Part shown: one piece after another, positions 18,306 through 28,173 of the stretch
Layout of the letters: each line of letters begins with the position of its first letter
Position numbering within the stretch: position 1 is the stretch's first letter
Assembly: GCA_003217035.1 (NCBI GenBank)
Contig: QCHV01000012.1
Location: 1 to 57,565, forward strand
DNA length: 57,565 bases
Direction of reading: 5' to 3'
Source of the DNA: Prochlorococcus sp. AG-402-G22
GTDB lineage: Bacteria > Cyanobacteriota > Cyanobacteriia > PCC-6307 > Cyanobiaceae
The notes under the pieces: generated by a model
What the model saw: only the letters and a program-made list of their open reading frames with translations
Databases searched by the model: none
What the model was told of the DNA's origin: nothing
Program-made: the position numbers and the translations under genes

Positions 18306-19046
18306 TTAAGGCAATGTTCTTCCATCATGGCAAGATTCCACTCTACCAATACTACGCAGTTTAGAGAGATAATAAGAAGATACAGTATTTTTATTAGTGG
18401 GATGCAATTCATCTAAGCCAATTCCATTCCTTCCATTTATAGTTCCTGAACTATGCCAATATCCTCCGTTCCCGTTATAAATTCCTACATGAGTACATTT
18501 AAGTTTGCTTCCAAAAAACACTAGATCTCCTGCTTGGATTCCTTCGAAATTTTTCTTTTCAAAAGCAATGGATTCGCAAAATTGTTCTTGTTGATAGGAA
18601 TCCCTTGGGAGCCAAATTCCTTGAGATGCAAAAGCAGTTTGTATTAAACCTGAGCAATCAAAATTTGGACCAATAGTCCCTCCCCATAAATACTCGTTTT
18701 TATACTTGGAAGTCCTTTCTATCCAACTTAGGACTTTTGGTAGTCGAGCTTTTATATCGGATTTAGATAGAAAATTAGGCTTCCATGACTTTTGATAACT
18801 TGCAAGTCCATCAACATCTTTAACTTTAAGCCAGCAAATATATCCATCTTCTAGTAAACGAACCTTTATTCTCTTAAAGATAGGAATTTGAGATGAATCT
18901 ATGATTTCAAACTTTCTACCGCTTCTAGCTTGGGTTGCTAGACCATCACTTTTATGATCCTTATAGGCATTAACATCAACTTTCAGTTCCCAGAAAGTTT
19001 TAGGAATCATTGTCATGCTTGTAATAGGCTTTCCTATGGAGAACAT
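18306..19046 (-). CDS. NlpC/P60 family cell-wall peptidase
   Basis: The C-terminal half is an NlpC/P60 domain with the expected catalytic residues: Cys131 in NFDCSGLIQTAF, His186 in CTHVGIYNG, and His198 in YWHSSG. Such enzymes cleave peptide bonds in peptidoglycan stems. The first ~80 residues look SH3-like, a common partner of this domain. No signal peptide is evident. The ATG at 19046 overlaps by one base the possible TTG start of the divergent gene; later starts at MTMIPK are possible. It could be a recycling or remodelling enzyme. Confidence 0.85.
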   Translation of the reverse strand: MFSIGKPITSMTMIPKTFWELKVDVNAYKDHKSDGLATQARSGRKFEIIDSSQIPIFKRIKVRLLEDGYICWLKVKDVDGLASYQKSWKPNFLSKSDIKARLPKVLSWIERTSKYKNEYLWGGTIGPNFDCSGLIQTAFASQGIWLPRDSYQQEQFCESIAFEKKNFEGIQAGDLVFFGSKLKCTHVGIYNGNGGYWHSSGTINGRNGIGLDELHPTNKNTVSSYYLSKLRSIGRVESCHDGRTLP

Positions 19047-19048
19047 TG

Positions 19049-19963
19049 ATGAGTTTGGGCGCTATGGCGTTCTATAAAACCAATCTTGAGATGAGTTCCT
19101 TTTTGGAGAAACTGATTCAAAGGTTTGAAAAGGAAGGGCGTCCAAATCTTCAAAAAAGTATTTCTTTAATTTGGATTTGCTATGACAGTTTAAACCCTAG
19201 ATCTGGGAGTGGTTTTGGAGCTACTTGGTTACCTAACAAGATTATTTATCCAGCTAGTGTAGTAAAGCTGGTTTATGCATGTGCAATAGAAGCTTGGATA
19301 CAAAAAGACTTGCTTGTTGCATCTGTAGAGCTGCGTAGAGCCCAAGCAGATATGATTCGAGACTCTAGTAATGATGCCACAAGTTATATCGTTGATTTAC
19401 TTACAGGAACGACTAGTGGTCCTTCTTTAACAGGTTTAAGGTGGGAAGCTTGGAAAAAGCAAAGAAACCTAGTAAATGATTGGCTGAAAAGTTTGCATTT
19501 GTCAGAGTTGGAATTCTTAAACTGCTCTCAGAAAACCTGGACTGATGGACCATTTGGACGTGATAAAGATTTTTATGGAGAAAAAAATCAGCATCGTAAC
19601 GCCATGACTGTTTTAGCAACAGCAAAGATTCTAGAAGGAGTAATGACAAATCAATTATTGTCGAATAAAGCTAATAAACGCTTAAAAGACCTTTTATCTA
19701 GGCCTTTAGACCTTATTCAAAGGAAATCAGATCCTGAGAATCAGATTGATGGTTTTTTGGGGGAAGGCTTACCTCATGGGAGTCAAATATGGAGTAAAGC
19801 TGGCCTTATGAGTGAGGTAAGGCACGATGCAGCCTGGTTTATTACTCCTAACTCAGAACCTATGCTTTTAGTTGCTTTTTGTGAGGGTAACTTGCTAGCT
19901 AAAGATAACTTTTTGCTACCTGCCTTGGCAGATCAATTAAGCAAATGGAGATTGACAAAATAA
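19049..19963 (+). CDS. Serine hydrolase, class A beta-lactamase-like
   Basis: The 304-residue protein has the three motifs of the class A beta-lactamase / penicillin-binding fold. These are SxxK as SVVK (Ser70-Lys73), an SxN motif as SSN around residues 106-108, and a KAG triad in WSKAGLMSE near the C-terminus. The last replaces the usual KTG. No signal peptide is obvious at the start. The catalytic serine and lysine are intact, so it is likely an acyl-serine hydrolase; a true antibiotic-degrading role is not implied. A TTG at 19046 is an alternative start. It is divergent from the NlpC/P60 gene. Confidence 0.82.
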   Translation: MSLGAMAFYKTNLEMSSFLEKLIQRFEKEGRPNLQKSISLIWICYDSLNPRSGSGFGATWLPNKIIYPASVVKLVYACAIEAWIQKDLLVASVELRRAQADMIRDSSNDATSYIVDLLTGTTSGPSLTGLRWEAWKKQRNLVNDWLKSLHLSELEFLNCSQKTWTDGPFGRDKDFYGEKNQHRNAMTVLATAKILEGVMTNQLLSNKANKRLKDLLSRPLDLIQRKSDPENQIDGFLGEGLPHGSQIWSKAGLMSEVRHDAAWFITPNSEPMLLVAFCEGNLLAKDNFLLPALADQLSKWRLTK

Positions 19964-19993
19964 AAACCCGCCGAAATAAAATTCCGACGGGTT
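19961..19993 (-). terminator. Intrinsic terminator of psaB
   Basis: A 12-bp stem pairs 19965-19976 with 19982-19993 around a five-base loop, followed on the minus strand by a U-run complementary to 19962-19966. Two positions pair only as G-U wobbles and only on the minus-strand RNA, which shows the direction. It is 50 bases past the psaB stop and touches the stop codon of the convergent serine hydrolase. Confidence 0.85.
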
Positions 19994-20044
19994 AAATTCA
20001 CCTTTCCTTTTAAGTTCCCTAAGTAGGACTACTTTAAGAACTAT

Positions 20045-22273
20045 TTATCCAAACTTACCTGAGGTTGATGCAATAACAAATGCACCAAAGGTTACGAAGT
20101 TGCCGACGGTAAAGTGAGTCAGTCCAACTAGACGTGCTTGAACAATTGAAAGGGCAACAGGCTTGTCTCTCCAGCCAACAAGATTGGCTATTGGCGTCCT
20201 CTGGTGAGCCCATACAAGAGTTTCAATAAGCTCTTGCCAATATCCTCTCCAGGATATGAGGAACATAAACCCTGTAGCCCAAATCAAGTGGCCGAACAAG
20301 AACATCCATGCCCAAGGGGATAAAGCATTTACACCAAATGGGTTGTATCCATTGATTAACTGTGAACTATTGAGCCACAAATAATCTCTGAACCATCCCA
20401 TCAAGTAAGTGCCAGATTCATTGAATTGAGCAACGTTTCCTTGCCAAATTGTTAAGTGCTTCCAATGCCAGTAGAAGGTTATCCAGGCAATTGTATTAAG
20501 AGCCCAGAACATTGCAAGGTAAGTTGCGTCCCATGCTGAGCTATCGCAAGTACCTCCTCTTCCTGGACCATCACAAGGGAAGGCGTAACCAAAGTCTTTT
20601 TTATCTGGAATTAACTTTGTGCCTCTCGCATCTAAAGCACCCTTGATAAGAATTAAAGCAGTTGTATGAAGGCCTAGAGCAATTGCATGATGAACCAAAA
20701 AGTCAGCAGGACCTATGGGAAGGAAATTGGTTAAGGCATCTTGCCTATTAATCATATCCATCCAATAGTGATTACCTGGCATGCTATTTGCCGCCAAAGT
20801 TGCCGAACTATTTGCATTCGCTAGAAGAGCGTCAATGCCATACATTACTTTCCCACTAAATGCCTGAATAGCTTGTGCAAATACAGGTTCAATGAGAATT
20901 TGCTTTTCAGGATTTCCAAAAGCAACTACAACGTCGTTATGAACATAAAGACCAAGTGTATGGAAGCCTAGAAGCATGGTTACCCAGCTTAAATGACTTA
21001 TTAGTGCTTCTTTAGTCCCTAGAACTCTTGCAAGCACATTATCTTTATTTAGTTCTGGGTCATAGTCTCTAACAAAGAAAATTGCTCCATGTGAGAAAGC
21101 ACCCACCATCAAGAACATTGCTATGTATTGATGATGTGTGTAGAGAGCAGACTGAGTTGTGTAGTCCCTAGCGATAAATGCATAAGAAGGAAGTGCCCCC
21201 ATATGCTGAGCAACTAAACTACATGCAGCACCTAATGAAGCAAGAGCTAAACCAAGTTGGAAATGGAGAGAGTTGTTAACAGTCTCGAAAATTCCATTGT
21301 GATTAATTCCGAAATGACCTTTATGAGGATCATTTGGATGACCTGTGTTATGAGCTTCTGCTATTTCTTTAAGGCTATGTCCAATGCCAAATGTATTTCG
21401 GTACATATGGCCAGCAATGATAAATACCACACCTATTGCTAGATGATGATGAGCTATATCAGTTAGCCAAAGAGATTCACTTTGAGGATGGAGACCACCT
21501 AAGAATGTGAATATTGCTGTACCAGCTCCTTGAGAAGTTCCAAAAACTGCATCTATTGAATCAGGGTTTTGAGCATAAGCTCCCCAATTTAAAGAGAAGA
21601 ATGGAGCAAGACCTTCGGGATGGGGAAGAATAGATAACCAATTGTCCCAGCCGACGTGTTGACCTCTGGATTCAGGAATTGCTACATGAACTAGATGACC
21701 AGTCCAAGCAATGCTGCTAAAACCAAATAAAACTGCCAAGTGGTGATTCAATTGAGCTTCAGCATTTTTAAACCATGCAAGTGATGGTCTGAATTTTGGC
21801 TGAAGATGTAACCATCCTGCAAAGAGCAACCAACATACAAGGATATTTAAAAAGATTGCCCCTTGGAATAACTGTTCATTTGTCCTCATTCCTATCGTGT
21901 ACCACCAGTGATACAGACCGGAATAAGCAATGTTTACTGGGGATGTTGCCCCGGCTTGAGTTAAAGCATCTGTAATGCCTTGACCAAAGTGAGGGTCCCA
22001 GATTGCGTGTGCAATTGGGCGAATATGAAGTGGGTCGGTAACCCATTGTTCAAAGTTGCCCTGCCAGGCGATATGGAACAGGTTTCCAGCAACCCATAAG
22101 CCAATAATGGCTAGATGTCCGAAATGTGTAGCAAACAGCTTTTGATAAAGCTGCTCTTCGGTCATTCCGTCATGGCTCTCAAAGTCGTGAGCCGTGGCGA
22201 TTCCGTACCAAATACGTCGGGTTGTTGGGTCCTGTGCCAGACCCTGACTAAACGATGGAAATTTCGTTGCCAT
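20045..22273 (-). CDS. psaB: Photosystem I P700 chlorophyll a apoprotein A2 (PsaB)
   Basis: A 742-residue, 11-helix thylakoid protein. With PsaA it holds P700, most antenna chlorophylls and the FX iron-sulfur cluster. The start [24 protein letters not shown] is conserved, and FX ligands lie in [12 protein letters not shown] near residues 566-575. Many His residues that bind chlorophyll are visible. Length and sequence are normal. It lies 22 bases downstream of psaA and ends in a terminator. The two are almost certainly co-transcribed. Confidence 0.98.
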   Translation of the reverse strand: MATKFPSFSQGLAQDPTTRRIWYGIATAHDFESHDGMTEEQLYQKLFATHFGHLAIIGLWVAGNLFHIAWQGNFEQWVTDPLHIRPIAHAIWDPHFGQGITDALTQAGATSPVNIAYSGLYHWWYTIGMRTNEQLFQGAIFLNILVCWLLFAGWLHLQPKFRPSLAWFKNAEAQLNHHLAVLFGFSSIAWTGHLVHVAIPESRGQHVGWDNWLSILPHPEGLAPFFSLNWGAYAQNPDSIDAVFGTSQGAGTAIFTFLGGLHPQSESLWLTDIAHHHLAIGVVFIIAGHMYRNTFGIGHSLKEIAEAHNTGHPNDPHKGHFGINHNGIFETVNNSLHFQLGLALASLGAACSLVAQHMGALPSYAFIARDYTTQSALYTHHQYIAMFLMVGAFSHGAIFFVRDYDPELNKDNVLARVLGTKEALISHLSWVTMLLGFHTLGLYVHNDVVVAFGNPEKQILIEPVFAQAIQAFSGKVMYGIDALLANANSSATLAANSMPGNHYWMDMINRQDALTNFLPIGPADFLVHHAIALGLHTTALILIKGALDARGTKLIPDKKDFGYAFPCDGPGRGGTCDSSAWDATYLAMFWALNTIAWITFYWHWKHLTIWQGNVAQFNESGTYLMGWFRDYLWLNSSQLINGYNPFGVNALSPWAWMFLFGHLIWATGFMFLISWRGYWQELIETLVWAHQRTPIANLVGWRDKPVALSIVQARLVGLTHFTVGNFVTFGAFVIASTSGKFG

Positions 22274-22295
22274 TTAGGGAAAGGATCAGAAAAGG

Positions 22296-24617
22296 TTAGC
22301 CGAGCCCAATAAGGCGGGCATGGAAGAAGGCCCAGGTGGTAGCAATTCCACCTAGAAGGAAGTGAGCAACACCCACTGCACGACCCTGAGTAATAGACAG
22401 AGCACGTGGCTGAATGGTTGGAGCCACCTTCAATTTATTATGGGCCCAAACAATTGATTCGAACAACTCTTGCCAGTAACCACGGCCACTGAACAAGAAC
22501 ATGAGACTGAAAGCCCATACAAAGTGAGCTCCAAGGAACATCAGGCCATACATGCTTATGGGTTGTCCATAGCTAGTTAGTACCTGAGATGATTGTGCCC
22601 AAAGGAAATCACGAAGCCAACCATTGATGGTTATTGAACTTTGTGCAAAGTTCCCACCAGTTAGGCCCCATACATCACTTTGCATTTTCCATGAGAAGTG
22701 GAAGATAACAACTGAAAGGCTGTTATACATCCAGAAAAGACCAAGGAAAACATGGTCCCATGAGGAAACCTGGCAAGTACCACCTCTACCTGGCCCGTCA
22801 CATGGGAAACGGAATCCAAGTTGAGCTTTGTCAGGGATTAATCGTGAGCTTCTGGAGTAAAGAACTCCTTTTAGGAGTATTAGAAGTGTCACGTGAATAG
22901 TGAAAGCATGGACGTGATGAATCATCAAGTCCGCAGTTCCGAGAGGGATTGGACCAATGGCAACTTTGCCTCCAACTTCTATAACGTTGCCATTAAAAAC
23001 TTCACTAAGAACGTTCCCAGGTAAGTTTCCAGCTCCTACAAGCGCACCAGTGCCAACTGCACTGTGTTGGAGATTTTGAACCCATTGCGCCAAGAATGGT
23101 TGAAGTTGTATTCCTGTATCGCTAAACATATCCTGAGGCCTCCCAAGGGCTCTCATGACATCGTTATGTACATATAGACCAAAACTATGGAAACCAAGCC
23201 ACATGCATACCCAGTTAAGGTGACTGATAATTGCATCTCGAGCTTTTAGCATTCTGTCAAGAACATTATCTACATGTATCGCTGGGTCATAGTCTCGAAT
23301 CATGGCTATGCCTGCATGTGCAGCTGCTCCACAGATAAAGAGTCCACCTATCCACATGTGGTGAGTAAATAGTCCAAGTACTGTTGGATAATCAATAGCC
23401 AAATATGGATATGGAGGCAAAGCATACATGTGGTGAGCCACAACAATGCTTGCCGATCCAACCATTGCAAGATTGATACTTAGTTGGGCATGCCAGCTAT
23501 TGCTTAGGAATTCGAAAATACCTTCATGTCCTTTAGGAGCAGGGAAAAGAATTGGATCTCCTTTATGGACATCCATAATTTCTTTCATGCTGTGTCCTAC
23601 ACCATGAACAGCATTACGCCACATGTGACCACCAAAGATGGCAAAAACTCCAAAAGCCAGATGATGGTGAGATATATCCGTCATCCAAAGGCTCCCAGTA
23701 ACAGGGTTTAAACCACCTTTGTTTGTAAGGATATCTGTGAAGGCCCACCAATTAAGTGTGAAGAAATTTTCAACTGTACGGCCTGCAAGACTTGGGAAAA
23801 TTTGACTAGCAACAGCAGGATCACAAAGTCTTGGGGCAAGATTGGTTACGTCTGCAGCACTTGCAATTGAAACACCATCAACAACAAGTGGTTTCCCGGC
23901 ATCAATCGCATCTAATAAGGCTGATACTGGAGCACCTATATGAATAAGGTGACCAGCCCATGCAATAGATCCAAGACCAATCAGAGCAATCTGATGGTGT
24001 TGAATCATTGGTTCAATCTTTTGAAACCACTCTAATTTTGGTGCTGCCTTGTGGTAGTGATAAATACCACCATGTAGCATCAAAGCTGCCATTACGACTG
24101 CACCTATGGCTAAAGCCATTAGTTGCACTTCACTCGTAATACCCCAGGCTCTCCACATTTGGAAAATTCCTGATGTGATTTGAAGGCCTTGATAATTGCC
24201 TCCTAAATCAGCATTCAGAATTTCTTGGCCTACAACTGCCCAAACAACCTGAGCACCAGGCTTTACGTGTGTTGGGTCGGCTAGCCAGCCGGAGTAATTT
24301 GAAAAACGAGCACCATGGAAGAATGCAGCACTCATCCATATAAAGACCACGGCTAGATGGCCAAAATGAGCTGAAAAGATTTTTCTGCTTGTCTCTTCTA
24401 GATCACCTAGATGAGTATCAAAGTCATGTGCGTCAGCGTGGAGATTCCAAATCCAGGTTGTGGTTTTGGGACCTTTGGAAAGCTTAGAAGACCAAAACCC
24501 AGGTTTGTTGAGTTTTTCAAAGTCGACAGGTGCATTGCCTCTATCGACAGGTTGGTCATAAGGAGTGGGTACTCCTCCTTTGGCTTTCTCCCCACGTTCT
24601 GGTGGGCTAATGGTCAT
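22296..24617 (-). CDS. psaA: Photosystem I P700 chlorophyll a apoprotein A1 (PsaA)
   Basis: The 773-residue partner of PsaB, with 11 membrane helices and FX cluster ligands in [12 protein letters not shown] near residues 605-614. I chose ATG 24617 ([14 protein letters not shown]) because known PsaA proteins begin MTISPPE and a GAGGAA site lies just upstream. The reading frame continues 14 codons further upstream to 24659, which is probably not translated. A short insertion-like variable loop occurs near residues 240-265. It heads the psaAB operon. Confidence 0.97.
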   Translation of the reverse strand: MTISPPERGEKAKGGVPTPYDQPVDRGNAPVDFEKLNKPGFWSSKLSKGPKTTTWIWNLHADAHDFDTHLGDLEETSRKIFSAHFGHLAVVFIWMSAAFFHGARFSNYSGWLADPTHVKPGAQVVWAVVGQEILNADLGGNYQGLQITSGIFQMWRAWGITSEVQLMALAIGAVVMAALMLHGGIYHYHKAAPKLEWFQKIEPMIQHHQIALIGLGSIAWAGHLIHIGAPVSALLDAIDAGKPLVVDGVSIASAADVTNLAPRLCDPAVASQIFPSLAGRTVENFFTLNWWAFTDILTNKGGLNPVTGSLWMTDISHHHLAFGVFAIFGGHMWRNAVHGVGHSMKEIMDVHKGDPILFPAPKGHEGIFEFLSNSWHAQLSINLAMVGSASIVVAHHMYALPPYPYLAIDYPTVLGLFTHHMWIGGLFICGAAAHAGIAMIRDYDPAIHVDNVLDRMLKARDAIISHLNWVCMWLGFHSFGLYVHNDVMRALGRPQDMFSDTGIQLQPFLAQWVQNLQHSAVGTGALVGAGNLPGNVLSEVFNGNVIEVGGKVAIGPIPLGTADLMIHHVHAFTIHVTLLILLKGVLYSRSSRLIPDKAQLGFRFPCDGPGRGGTCQVSSWDHVFLGLFWMYNSLSVVIFHFSWKMQSDVWGLTGGNFAQSSITINGWLRDFLWAQSSQVLTSYGQPISMYGLMFLGAHFVWAFSLMFLFSGRGYWQELFESIVWAHNKLKVAPTIQPRALSITQGRAVGVAHFLLGGIATTWAFFHARLIGLG

Positions 24618-25043
24618 CGAGAATTTCCTCGAGGGAATGGGTTCCGGGTGGCTGGCCACCTTGTTTTCGGCGTTAGGTATGGGGATGATTCCATGCCTGC
24701 ACAGAAAACGTGACCCCTAATATTGGGATCTGATTTCAGAAGCATAGATCCGTGAGCCAGTTACTACGTGTGCAAGTAACAAATGTTCTACCCAGCGATC
24801 CTTTTTTTTTAATATATTTTTGAGCCGTTTTCTTGTCTTAAGTCCTCAGAGTCACTGGTATAAGATCGATCTTCATAAATTAAACTCGATTTTTCTTTGA
24901 TCTCGTCAAATCAACAAATGAATAAAAGTAATTTTCTATGAAGCTCAGGATGGTCAAACTATCTGTAAATCCCCTTGTAAATCATCTCTTTTTCTAAATC
25001 TCGTACGCGAATAGCTCTTGGTCTTTCTATTCGTTCTTGGGAA
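24618..25043. promoter_or_regulatory. Gene-free divergent region between psaA and cobJ
   Basis: This 426-base stretch is the longest without a recognised gene and should hold the psaA promoter and leader (minus strand) and the cobJ promoter (plus). Visible elements are a small hairpin GGTGG/CCACC at 24647-24660 in the psaA leader, an inverted repeat at 24760-24780, and a T-rich tract near 24803-24811. Two short plus-strand frames begin with ATG at 24919 and 24938. The second encodes 19 residues and ends just where cobJ-like sequence begins. I cannot assign -10 or -35 boxes with confidence. Confidence 0.6.
24760..24780. promoter_or_regulatory. Inverted repeat upstream of psaA, candidate operator
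   Basis: GTTACT and AGTAAC are a perfect 6-bp inverted repeat separated by nine bases, centred about 150 bases upstream of the psaA ATG. The shape suits a dimeric regulator. It is not the direct-repeat HLR1 pattern known for RpaB at photosystem genes, though the TTAC core resembles half of it. Regulator and function are inferred. Confidence 0.35.
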
Positions 25044-26801
25044 TTGTTGCAAACTCTTCTTTATAGAGGCCATGTTGATTATTTAGCCTTATCACCTGGA
25101 ATAGCAAAGGAAATTAAAAATCTTCCAAATGAATTGCTGATTGATTCATCGGCAAAAGTAATAAGAAAGCATTGGGGCCCAGACTCAATTTTTATTTTTG
25201 TAGGAGCGATAGGAGCAGTAATAAGAATCATTGCCCCCTTCTTAACCACAAAATCAAATGATCCTGCAGTGCTGGTTATAGATTCAAAAGCAAAAAACAT
25301 AATTCCGCTTATAGGTGGTCATAAAGCTGGTGCAGATGAGTTGGCTTTGCAATTGGCTGAAGACTTAGGAGGAAAACCTGTAATTACTGGTTTTTCTGCA
25401 ACTCAAGAAATGCTTCCACTTGATAGCTTTGGAAAAGCTTGGGGATGGGAACGCGATGGTGAGTCAAAACAATGGAACGATTTAATGATTCATCAAGCAA
25501 GGTTTTTACCAATATCTTTTATTCAAGAAGCAGGATCAAAGTTGTGGCAATCGTCTAAAGGAGCATCCAACTCTTTATCTAATAAGACAAAAACGCAGGC
25601 CAATAAATCTCTTTCTTTTTTTATTGGGTCAAGCCTTAGCAAGAGTTGTTCTTGGCATCCACCTGTACTTTGGGTGGGCATTGGTTGCGAAAGAAATAGT
25701 TCATTCAGTCTTATGCAAAAAGCATTAGAAGAATCTCTATTAAGAGCTGGACTCTCAAGACTTTCAATAGCTGGTTTGGCAAGTATTGATATCAAATCTG
25801 ATGAACCTGCTTTGATTTCTCTTGCAAAAAGCCAAGGTTTTCCTATTCGTTTTTTTAGTGCTAATGATCTTTCTAATGTTGTTGTTCCTAATCCATCATC
25901 TTCTGTACAAGCAGAAGTTGGTACGGCTTCAGTTGCTGAGGCTGCATCTCTTTTATCAGCTGGCAAAGAAGCAAACTTGAAACTTGAGAAGCAAGTTTTT
26001 CAATCGGATGGTGATGGGGCTGTCACTATTTCAATAGCAGAATCAGTTAAATCATTTGCACCCGATCGAGGCGAACTTCACTTGGTTGGAAGTGGTCCAG
26101 GAGCATTAAGTTTGCTTACTCAAGATGCGAGATTTGCTCTTTCAAGGAGTGCTGTTTGGATTGGATATAAACGTTATTTAGAACTTTTAGAACCTTTGCG
26201 CAGACATGATCAAGTAAGAGTTGATAGCCAAATCACCTCTGAAAAGGATAGGTGCGAAAAAGCACTTGCCTTATCAGTACAAGGAGCAAGAGTTTCCTTA
26301 CTCTCTTCTGGTGATAGTGGGATATATGGTATGGCGGGACTTGCGCTGGAACTCTGGTTAAATCTTCCAAAACAAGAAAGGCCCCTTTTTCAAGTTCATC
26401 CTGGTATTTCAGCGTTTCAGATTGCAGCGGCTAAGACTGGTGCGCCTTTGATGCATGACTTTTGTGCAATTAGTCTTAGTGATTGCCTGACTCCTTGGTC
26501 GAAAATTGAAGAACGATTAAAAGCTGCAGCAAATGGTGATTTTGTTGTGGCTATATATAATCCAAGATCTAAAGACCGAGATTGGCAATTAGGAAGAGCA
26601 ATAGAAATTCTCCTTGAACATCGTTCAATTGATACTCCGGTCTTAATAGCACGTCAAATTGGTAGGTCTGAGGAAGAAATTTCTAGATTTAATCTCGGCA
26701 CTGTCCCCATAGAAAAAGTAGATATGCTTAGCTTTTTGTTGATTGGCAACAGCACTACCTATGAAAAGGATGGATATTTGCTTACCCCTCGCGGTTATTA
26801 A
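25044..26801 (+). CDS. cobJ: CbiG-CbiH fusion, cobalamin biosynthesis (precorrin-3B C17-methyltransferase)
   Basis: This 585-residue protein joins two cobalamin steps. Residues ~1-120 and ~210-300 are CbiG-like (GAIGAVIRIIAPFL, GGHKAGADELA, then VGIGCERNSS), which opens the ring lactone and releases acetaldehyde. Residues ~340-585 are the SAM-dependent CbiH/CobJ C17-methyltransferase (HLVGSGPGALSLLT, SGDSGIYGMAGL, VHPGISAFQIAAAKTGAPLMHDF). The only standard start in the region is TTG at 25044. CbiG-like sequence continues in frame further upstream, so the true start is unclear. A terminator follows at 26851. Confidence 0.92.
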   Translation: MLQTLLYRGHVDYLALSPGIAKEIKNLPNELLIDSSAKVIRKHWGPDSIFIFVGAIGAVIRIIAPFLTTKSNDPAVLVIDSKAKNIIPLIGGHKAGADELALQLAEDLGGKPVITGFSATQEMLPLDSFGKAWGWERDGESKQWNDLMIHQARFLPISFIQEAGSKLWQSSKGASNSLSNKTKTQANKSLSFFIGSSLSKSCSWHPPVLWVGIGCERNSSFSLMQKALEESLLRAGLSRLSIAGLASIDIKSDEPALISLAKSQGFPIRFFSANDLSNVVVPNPSSSVQAEVGTASVAEAASLLSAGKEANLKLEKQVFQSDGDGAVTISIAESVKSFAPDRGELHLVGSGPGALSLLTQDARFALSRSAVWIGYKRYLELLEPLRRHDQVRVDSQITSEKDRCEKALALSVQGARVSLLSSGDSGIYGMAGLALELWLNLPKQERPLFQVHPGISAFQIAAAKTGAPLMHDFCAISLSDCLTPWSKIEERLKAAANGDFVVAIYNPRSKDRDWQLGRAIEILLEHRSIDTPVLIARQIGRSEEEISRFNLGTVPIEKVDMLSFLLIGNSTTYEKDGYLLTPRGY

Positions 26802-26850
26802 ACTTTTTCTTGTATATCAAAAAAATTTACTGAATATATAATTCCAGGGT

Positions 26851-26871
26851 GAGAAGTTGGACTTCTCTTTT
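26851..26871 (+). terminator. Intrinsic terminator of cobJ
   Basis: GAGAAGT and ACTTCTC pair around a TGG loop, followed directly by TTTT. It lies 50 bases past the cobJ stop and 110 bases before lipA. The stem is 7 bp with moderate GC content. Confidence 0.75.
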
Positions 26872-26980
26872 AAGTAATTTACTTTGATTTAAAAAAACCA
26901 TGTTTTTCTCAGTTAATAGAAAAGAATTTGGATAAATGAATTTTTTGATCAAATGTTTCTAAAGTTGTTTTATCGAGAGA

Positions 26981-27856
26981 TTGAAATTGCTTAAACCTGA
27001 ATGGCTACGAGTAAAAGCCCCTCTTCAAGAAAGGATTGGCTTAGTGTCTGAGTTATTATCGGACCTTAAGTTAAATACAGTTTGTCAAGAAGCTAGTTGT
27101 CCAAATATTGGCGAATGTTTTGCAGGTGGTACCGCTACTTTTTTAATCATGGGACCGGGTTGCACTCGCGCATGTCCCTATTGTGATATTGACTTTGATA
27201 GAAGTATTAGAGGTTTAGATCCAAGTGAACCAAAACGTTTAGGGGAAGCAGTTTCTAGACTTGGCTTAAAACATGTAGTTATTACTTCTGTTAATAGAGA
27301 TGACTTGCATGATGGCGGTGCGAGTCAGTTTGTTGAGTGTATAGAAGAAGTTCGGATAAGCTCTCCTGCGACAACCATAGAGTTGTTAATCCCTGATTTA
27401 TGTGGTGATTGGAATTCCTTGAAGATTGTTATGGATGCAAACCCAAATGTTTTAAATCACAATATTGAGACTGTTCCTCGTTTATATAAGAAAACAAGAC
27501 CTCAAGCTAAATATGAACGTTCTTTGGAATTATTAAGTCGAGTTCGCACTGGTTGGTCAAATGTATATTCTAAATCGGGTTTAATGGTTGGCCTTGGAGA
27601 AACTGATGATGAGGTCTTTACTGTATTGTCAGATCTTAAGAAAAATAAAGTGGATATTGTAACGATTGGGCAATACCTTTCTCCTGGTCCTAAACATTTG
27701 CCTGTAGATAGATTTGTAACTCCATTGCAATTCGAAAAGTATCGACAAGTAGGTGAAGATCATTTGGGCTTTCTTCAAGTAATTAGTTCACCTCTAACTC
27801 GAAGCAGTTACCATGCTGGCGAGGTTCAAAGACTTATGGCTACTTATCCTCGATAA
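26981..27856 (+). CDS. lipA: Lipoyl synthase
   Basis: A 291-residue radical SAM enzyme that inserts two sulfurs into octanoyl groups on lipoate-dependent enzymes. The auxiliary cluster cysteines are in [13 protein letters not shown] (about residues 38-50), and the SAM cluster CxxxCxxC is in [12 protein letters not shown] near residue 64. The TTG at 26981 ([14 protein letters not shown]) fits the family N-terminus. No ATG in frame precedes the conserved region. It is transcribed toward the convergent YciI-like gene, with a three-base gap. Confidence 0.95.
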   Translation: MKLLKPEWLRVKAPLQERIGLVSELLSDLKLNTVCQEASCPNIGECFAGGTATFLIMGPGCTRACPYCDIDFDRSIRGLDPSEPKRLGEAVSRLGLKHVVITSVNRDDLHDGGASQFVECIEEVRISSPATTIELLIPDLCGDWNSLKIVMDANPNVLNHNIETVPRLYKKTRPQAKYERSLELLSRVRTGWSNVYSKSGLMVGLGETDDEVFTVLSDLKKNKVDIVTIGQYLSPGPKHLPVDRFVTPLQFEKYRQVGEDHLGFLQVISSPLTRSSYHAGEVQRLMATYPR

Positions 27857-27859
27857 CTT

Positions 27860-28168
27860 TTAGCTTAAAAGTTTTCCAGCTACTGGAATCCATTCCTGGA
27901 GATGCCAATTGACTAAATTGTTTTTAATCATTGGGTCTTTTTTGATTATAGACTGGGCTTCATCATACGAATTGGCTTTAATTACTAATACACCCCCTCC
28001 CCCAGGTTTTTTTTCTGCATCAACTAGATAGCCAGAAGATAAATTTTCACCAGAAGCTTGTAGTTTTTCAACCCACTGCTTGTGAGCTGCAAGATGTGCA
28101 TGTAGTTGCTTTGCTGGAAGACACAAAGTTTCTTTGGTGAACCTCTCTGTTTTGATGAACAAAGGCAT
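27860..28168 (-). CDS. YciI-like protein
   Basis: The 102-residue product matches the small YciI/YCII fold. It has a His-rich helix (QLHAHLAAHKQW near residues 21-32), GYLVDAEKKPGGGGVLVIKANSYDEAQSIIKKDPM in the middle, and a C-terminal strand. YciI-like proteins have a putative His-Asp active site but mostly unknown substrates. It starts five bases after the Fd-GOGAT stop on the same strand and is likely co-transcribed with it. A link to glutamate metabolism is only inferred from position. Confidence 0.82.
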   Translation of the reverse strand: MPLFIKTERFTKETLCLPAKQLHAHLAAHKQWVEKLQASGENLSSGYLVDAEKKPGGGGVLVIKANSYDEAQSIIKKDPMIKNNLVNWHLQEWIPVAGKLLS

Positions 28169-28173
28169 ATCTT

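Noticed and set aside
19049-19963. Antibiotic-resistance beta-lactamase
   Set aside because: The SxxK, SxN and KxG motifs are shared with many serine peptidases and esterases; the KAG variant and the lack of a signal peptide do not support a periplasmic antibiotic-degrading role.
20045-24659. Several open frames of 60-100 codons on the strand opposite psaA and psaB
   Set aside because: They are shadows of the highly conserved psaA and psaB codons; none has a recognisable domain or its own start context.
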